64,000 bases of DNA from the NCBI GenBank assembly GCA_029582155.1, contig CM055905.1:64695952-64759951 (forward strand). The letters run 5' to 3'. The notes beneath the pieces are model-generated. The model was not told the origin of the DNA, searched no databases, and was given only the letters and a program-made list of their open reading frames with translations. The DNA is from Panopea generosa. Its lineage: Eukaryota; Mollusca; Bivalvia; Adapedonta; Hiatellidae. Below are positions 13,061-64,000 of this stretch, in pieces. Both the position numbers and the translations under genes were made by a program. Position 1 is the first letter of the stretch; the number at the start of each line of letters is the position of its first letter.

Positions 13061-14631
13061 CCTTTATGACAATAATTGTAACAACACTTACTAACAACAG
13101 CCCCATTTCAAGCACATTTATGACAAATTTTCAATTAAAGTTTAGTACAAAAATAAACTCAAACTGTACATTTATTATTTTTTAATCTGTTACTTAATTT
13201 ATTTAAATAGCTCTCCAAATATAATATCAATAAAACATTAAATACTCCATATAAAATATTCTACATTTATTTTTTCTATAGCTTTGTACATGTTAATATA
13301 AATAAAATATAAAAAAGTAACCTCATTCATGCTGTCATCACAACCATATTTATTTAAGTATGAAATAACATTAAGAAATGACTGACCATGAAGTATATGT
13401 AACAGTAAGGAAAAAGCTGATAATGTGACACAGAAATGTGATTTAATGAATAAACAAACAATATTAATGTTGTTTCTGTTTCCATGACTATAATTATATA
13501 GGAATGTATAAATCTAATTAAAACTGACATTGATTGCATTCAGAAACAGCATGCATTTTTATTATTACTGGAAATTAAAAAAACAAAACAAAAAACAACA
13601 AATGGATGGTAGAGATGTAACATCATTATTTGCCTTTAAAGATGAAGTTAAATTTTCTTTTTAGCAGTTTGTCGATAAATTTACAACGGTAATAAATTGT
13701 CAAAAATTCATCTATTTTTTATGAATAGTGTAAAACATTAAAAAGTCAATGTCAAAAACACCACACATATTTCCTAGCTTTAGTTTCCCTGATATTTAGA
13801 CTGCAAGTACAGATGTACTTAACTATTTAAGGATAAATCAGATAAAAAAATCTAGATTATTAAAATTACAGACTGGTTTCAAATTTAACGAAACTACATT
13901 TAGCTTAGCAATTTTGTACAGAATAATACTGGTAAGGTACCCAGGGAAGGATCCAGAATTTCAGTATAAAAGGGGCGTACTTCGAGGTCACAACACCCTG
14001 AGCAGCACACGTTTTTCAGTAGAAATATAGGGGTGAGGGTGCAGTACTTCCTAATTTTTTTTAAAGATCCTCCATTGATACCAAGTCAAATTCATTTTAT
14101 TTCAAATATTTGAACAAATCTTAAAATATAATAATTTAATAAGCATCTTGGTGAGTGAGATTACAGACTGGTTTCAAAACAATTACATTTACATTAACTA
14201 ACATAGAATACAGAATTGAAAAGTTGCCAGTCAAATTAATCAAATTTTTTTAAGTAAATCTTAAAGCAAATAACAGTGAAACACAAGCCAGATATATTGA
14301 TATATATGGCACAATACTGGAAGCCATGGAGTGTATTCAATGTCGTAACTACTAATCTATATCAAAACATACACATATAGAACAAACTATTGCAGTTAAT
14401 ATACATATATCTACATATATATTTTTATTGTAAAACTGATATGTACACTACATCAACTGTTCGTATGATATGTTGCTGCGAGATTGTACTGTTTCACTTT
14501 ACATCACTCGCATAAATGATCAAGGCAAGGTTAGTAACATTACATGTATATAAAATACTATTATATTGGCCAAGGCGAAGAAATGCTGAGATTTAAATTC
14601 CCAACAATTTTAAGTACATAAAGAATTCTAA
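13061..14631. other. No gene recognised
   Basis: AT-rich sequence without coding character. ACAGACTGGTTTCAAA is duplicated at about 13869 and 14163. Confidence 0.5.
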
Positions 14632-14806
14632 AAGCACCAAACCCATGATTGGAGGGTCATTGGTTTGATCCTCAACCACGGCTGTGTGTGGTGTCCTTGA
14701 GCAAGACACTTTTCCACATATGCTTAGTACTGGTTCTAACCAGGAAGACTTCAAGCATGATTTGTTTAAGTTGTTAGAACTTGTTTCACAATCGAAGTAA
14801 CATAAA
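14632..14806 (+). mobile_element. SINE-like element, type F
   Basis: Plus-strand copy with B-box-like GGTTTGATCC, GTGTCCTTGAGCAAGACAC, TATGCTTAGTACTGGTTC and an ACAATCGAAGTAACATAAAT tail. Other copies: 7888, 23197, 29549, 32634, 35615, 47341 and 55940. 14807-15815 is AT-rich; CAGACATTTAGGTGCAAAAA is duplicated at about 14898 and 15056. Confidence 0.65.
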
Positions 14807-15814
14807 TAAGAGTAAAACAATTTTAGAATATATTGTTAACGCTCTTTGCATGGTCATTCCCCAATTTTCAGAAAATCAGTTTTTGCTTCAATTTTTCAGA
14901 CATTTAGGTGCAAAAATATATTTTGATATTTAACAAATCAATATGATTACTCACTTTTTTTTTTTCATGGACCATAGTGAATTGTAAGCGACAGTATAAC
15001 AATTCTCAACTAGTTGATAATTTTTTATATTTTGTCCAAACTCAACTTGTTATTTCAGACATTTAGGTGCAAAAATAAATTTTGATATATAACATTTCGA
15101 GAGTAACACTTACTTTCAAATTTGTTCCAACGGTATAACAATTGCTAAACAGTAAAAGTATTGCTCCATCTGTTGATAATTTTGTAAGTTTTGTCCAAAC
15201 TCAACCTTTTTTAGACCTAGAACCTGCACACTAAATCTTGTTGAATGTGTATTTTAGCATATTGTTTCATAAGATGTACTCCTTAACCAACACTTTGAGC
15301 CCACTATTACAAGTATAAAAACTTTTTTTTTTACATGATTATATAATAAAAAATTTCTTTAATATCTTAAAATATTTGTTACCTTGGCCTAACGATGAGG
15401 ATTATAACCCAAGCATTTATTTACCTGGCCTGAAGTAATCTCAGTTACAGTGAATTATTGTGTTTCAGATTCAGACATCCTTCCCAGCATGCCTCACAAT
15501 TTACAAGTCTTTGGAATATATGCAAGTAATATTCTATACAATAACAAAGGGACTTAACTCTATATCTGGGTTACCTATATAGTCAATACAAAATGCGCCT
15601 CAACTCTTCCTGTTTTAAAGTTGACCTTTTCAACTTTATATTTTTTACTTTCTTGAATCATATTATTGCAAACAAATTCTCTTTATTACATCATGATTAT
15701 GTTCTAATTATATTTATCATTTATTTAATTGTTAACGATCACATCTTTATGTTAATTCCAATCTTAATGGGTTCTGAGTAACACAAAATAACCCGAACCT
15801 TGAGACACACACTC

Positions 15815-16215
15815 GTTTCCACACTTTTACTGGTTCCCCTATTATTAGACTATTCATCACCTTTAACTGGATCCCTATTCATCATTTTCAATGGTTCCAT
15901 TATTATTATCTAAAACTATTCATCATCGTTTACTGGTTCCCTGTGACACCATCTTTTACTGGTTCCCCTGTTGTTAGACAATGTACCATCTTTCACCGGC
16001 TCCTTTATTATAAGACTATTCACTATCATTTGCTGGTTCCCGGTGACACCATCTTTTATTGGATCCCGTTATGAGACTTTTCACCATCATTTATTGGTTC
16101 CCCTATTATTAGACTATTTACTATCTTTCACTGGTTCCCTTATTATTAGACTATTCATCATTTGTTGGTTCCCTGTGACATCATCTTTTACTGGTTCCTA
16201 TATTATTTAACTATT
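15815..16215. repeat. Degenerate tandem repeat (TTTTACTGGTTCCC)
   Basis: Units of roughly 30-60 bp with CTTTTACTGGTTCCC, TATTATTAGACTATTCA and TGTGACACCATC repeat about ten times. Non-coding. Confidence 0.65.
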
Positions 16216-16269
16216 CACCATTGTATTCAAGTTAAATTATACTTTGCCACTATGGTTAAGTCTGGCAAG

Positions 16270-17193
16270 TTTATTTCGGTACTCCTGTTTGTATTTTCTC
16301 ATATTGGATAACAGCTGTTGACTTAAAACACGATGTCCAGCGAAGAAGGAACGATACATTTATGATGATTTATTTGGCAATTCCTGCAATCAATTCAGTA
16401 CATTCCATCACCCACATGTCTCCATTTTGCAAGTTTCGATGTTTTGTTTAGTATTTAGTCTTTGAAGACATCTCCGATTTGAATGTGATAACTGCCATAG
16501 GGATAATCCCAACAACTTTCCGTTGGTCTGTTTTGCTATAAATGGCCTTTGTACTTTTGCAATGTCCCTCCTTTTGTTTGTTAAACATCAGGGTTATTCA
16601 ATACGAACCAGAGTTCATACACAACATATTGCATGTCTGACTAGGAAATTCCCTCTCACATCTGCATGATCTTTGTCTATTCTTATATCAACACACACTG
16701 CATATTCATTATGCAAATCTGCATCTCACATGAATATTCATTATTCAAATGCAAATAAGATATTCGTGATGCACTAATGTATTTCAACACACACTGCATA
16801 ATCATTATGCAAATTTGCATCTCACATGAATATTCATTATTCAAATGCAAATAAGATATTCATGACGCACTAATGTATTTCAACACACACTGCATATTCA
16901 TTATGCAAATCAGCATCTCACATGAATATTCATTATTCAAATGCAAACAAGATATTCATTATGCAATACTGTAGAATTGGTATATGTGAGTAATACAAGC
17001 ACTATGATGTATCAAATTTCGTATACACCAATCTTTAAATGAGCATACAGCACTTGGCATAAGTCTGTTACCACGGATACTGTAACCAAAGAAACAGAAT
17101 CACATGATTATGTCCTTGAATATTAATATCACAATTTTCGAATATCATTTGGATTAGTTTTGTTTTTTTCCTCACACTATATGTGATTCTGTC
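16270..17193 (-). other. crb: Probable crb 3' UTR
   Basis: Downstream of the crb stop there is no further coding frame. Candidate AATAAA signals on the minus strand lie at 16369-16374 and 16270-16275. The 16300-16680 stretch is of higher complexity than its repeat-rich surroundings. A 96-bp tandem repeat (16685-16965) would lie within the UTR. Which signal is used cannot be told from sequence alone. Confidence 0.4.
16685..16965. repeat. 96-bp tandem repeat, three units, with ATGCAAAT octamers
   Basis: Units start at about 16685, 16781 and 16877 with CAACACACACTGCAT. Each contains ATTATGCAAAT and CAAATGCAAA, the POU-factor octamer or near matches, plus ATATTCATTATT. It lies 230-510 bp past the crb stop codon. 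Confidence 0.8.
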
Positions 17194-63414
<46,221 letters not shown>

Positions 63415-63614
63415 CTGTACAAAAAACATATATATACATGTATTATATAGTTAAGTATTGAAAAACTCTGTTTTGTACATGAATAACAAGCAAAATAACT
63501 GGTCCAATTTATAAATAACTTTTTTTTCATCAGTTGATTCAATACTATAAACAGGAATGCCCCTGCTATTGATTGAAAACCATTTTTTACAGAAATGTAG
63601 TAACAAAGGGCCAT

Positions 63615-63803
63615 AACGCCATAATAAATTAATTGCAAGATTATCACACCCACCAGCCCCCTAATTTTCATGCTGCCCCGACTCTTTAAAAAAAAAAACA
63701 TCAACAATTTTAAAAATGAAAATAAAAAATAAAATCCTTCCGTCCTCCCCAATTTTATGAAAAATTTTAATGATAATCTAGCAATTAATTTATAATAGCC
63801 TAA
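63615..63803. mobile_element. MITE-like element, family C
   Basis: CCATAATAAATTAATTGCAA left end, CTAGCAATTAATTTATAATA right end. It lies in the intron upstream of the first visible crb exon. Confidence 0.7.
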
Positions 63804-64000
63804 CTCCTTTAAAAGAAGACTAACACTTACAATTACCTAAATGGACCTGTATTTTATAGTTATACACAAAATATAAATTAAATAAAAAGACACCTTCTAA
63901 AGTCGCTGATCGGAAAACCAATTCTTTACCAGACGGACGGACAAATGAAAAAACGGTCAGACAGGGATTACAATTAATGCCCTTTATCTACTCTATAAAT

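Overview
The window is animal genomic DNA, most likely from a bivalve mollusc. It is AT-rich, has GT-AG introns, and is packed with tRNA-derived SINE-like repeats, short inverted-repeat elements and minisatellites of the kind common in clam-like genomes. The organism call is an inference from repeat style; the gene calls rest on protein sequence and splice-phase consistency.

Main gene (minus strand, 63414 down to 17194; the 5' end lies beyond the right edge): the 3' part of a crumbs (crb) orthologue. I could chain 13 coding exons with GT-AG sites and matching phases at all 12 junctions, giving the C-terminal 819 residues: the end of one EGF module, one laminin-G domain, 13 EGF modules (several calcium-binding), one transmembrane helix, and a cytoplasmic tail of 37 residues ending in ERLI. 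The tail carries the FERM-binding (G-x-Y-x-P) and PDZ-binding signatures of Crumbs, the apical polarity determinant.

Nested gene (plus strand, 36145-44210): inside the 10.5-kb crb intron between the exons at 35175-35303 and 45836-45955 lies a gene for a secreted TSP1-EGF-VWA-VWA protein. Its first exon (signal peptide, thrombospondin type 1 repeat, EGF-like half module) is present as three diverged tandem copies (36145, 37364 and 40981). Each ends in the same donor context and phase, so each could splice to the shared EGF/VWA exons at 41855-42412 and 43444-44210. This looks like a small cluster of alternative promoters/first exons and is the most interesting organisation in the window.

Region by region: 1-17 kb lies downstream of crb and holds only repeats and unrecognised AT-rich DNA, apart from the probable crb 3' UTR. 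From 17 to 35 kb are the seven 3'-most crb exons separated by repeat-filled introns. From 36 to 44 kb is the nested gene. From 45 to 63.4 kb are the six 5'-most crb exons visible here. Repeats include at least ten copies of a 180-bp element with TACAGTCAAACCTG ends, eight of a palindromic TTAA-flanked element, seven of a 200-bp element with 35-bp inverted ends, three of a 450-bp element, several SINE-like families, and more than a dozen minisatellites. Several of these are nested in each other, which gives relative insertion ages.
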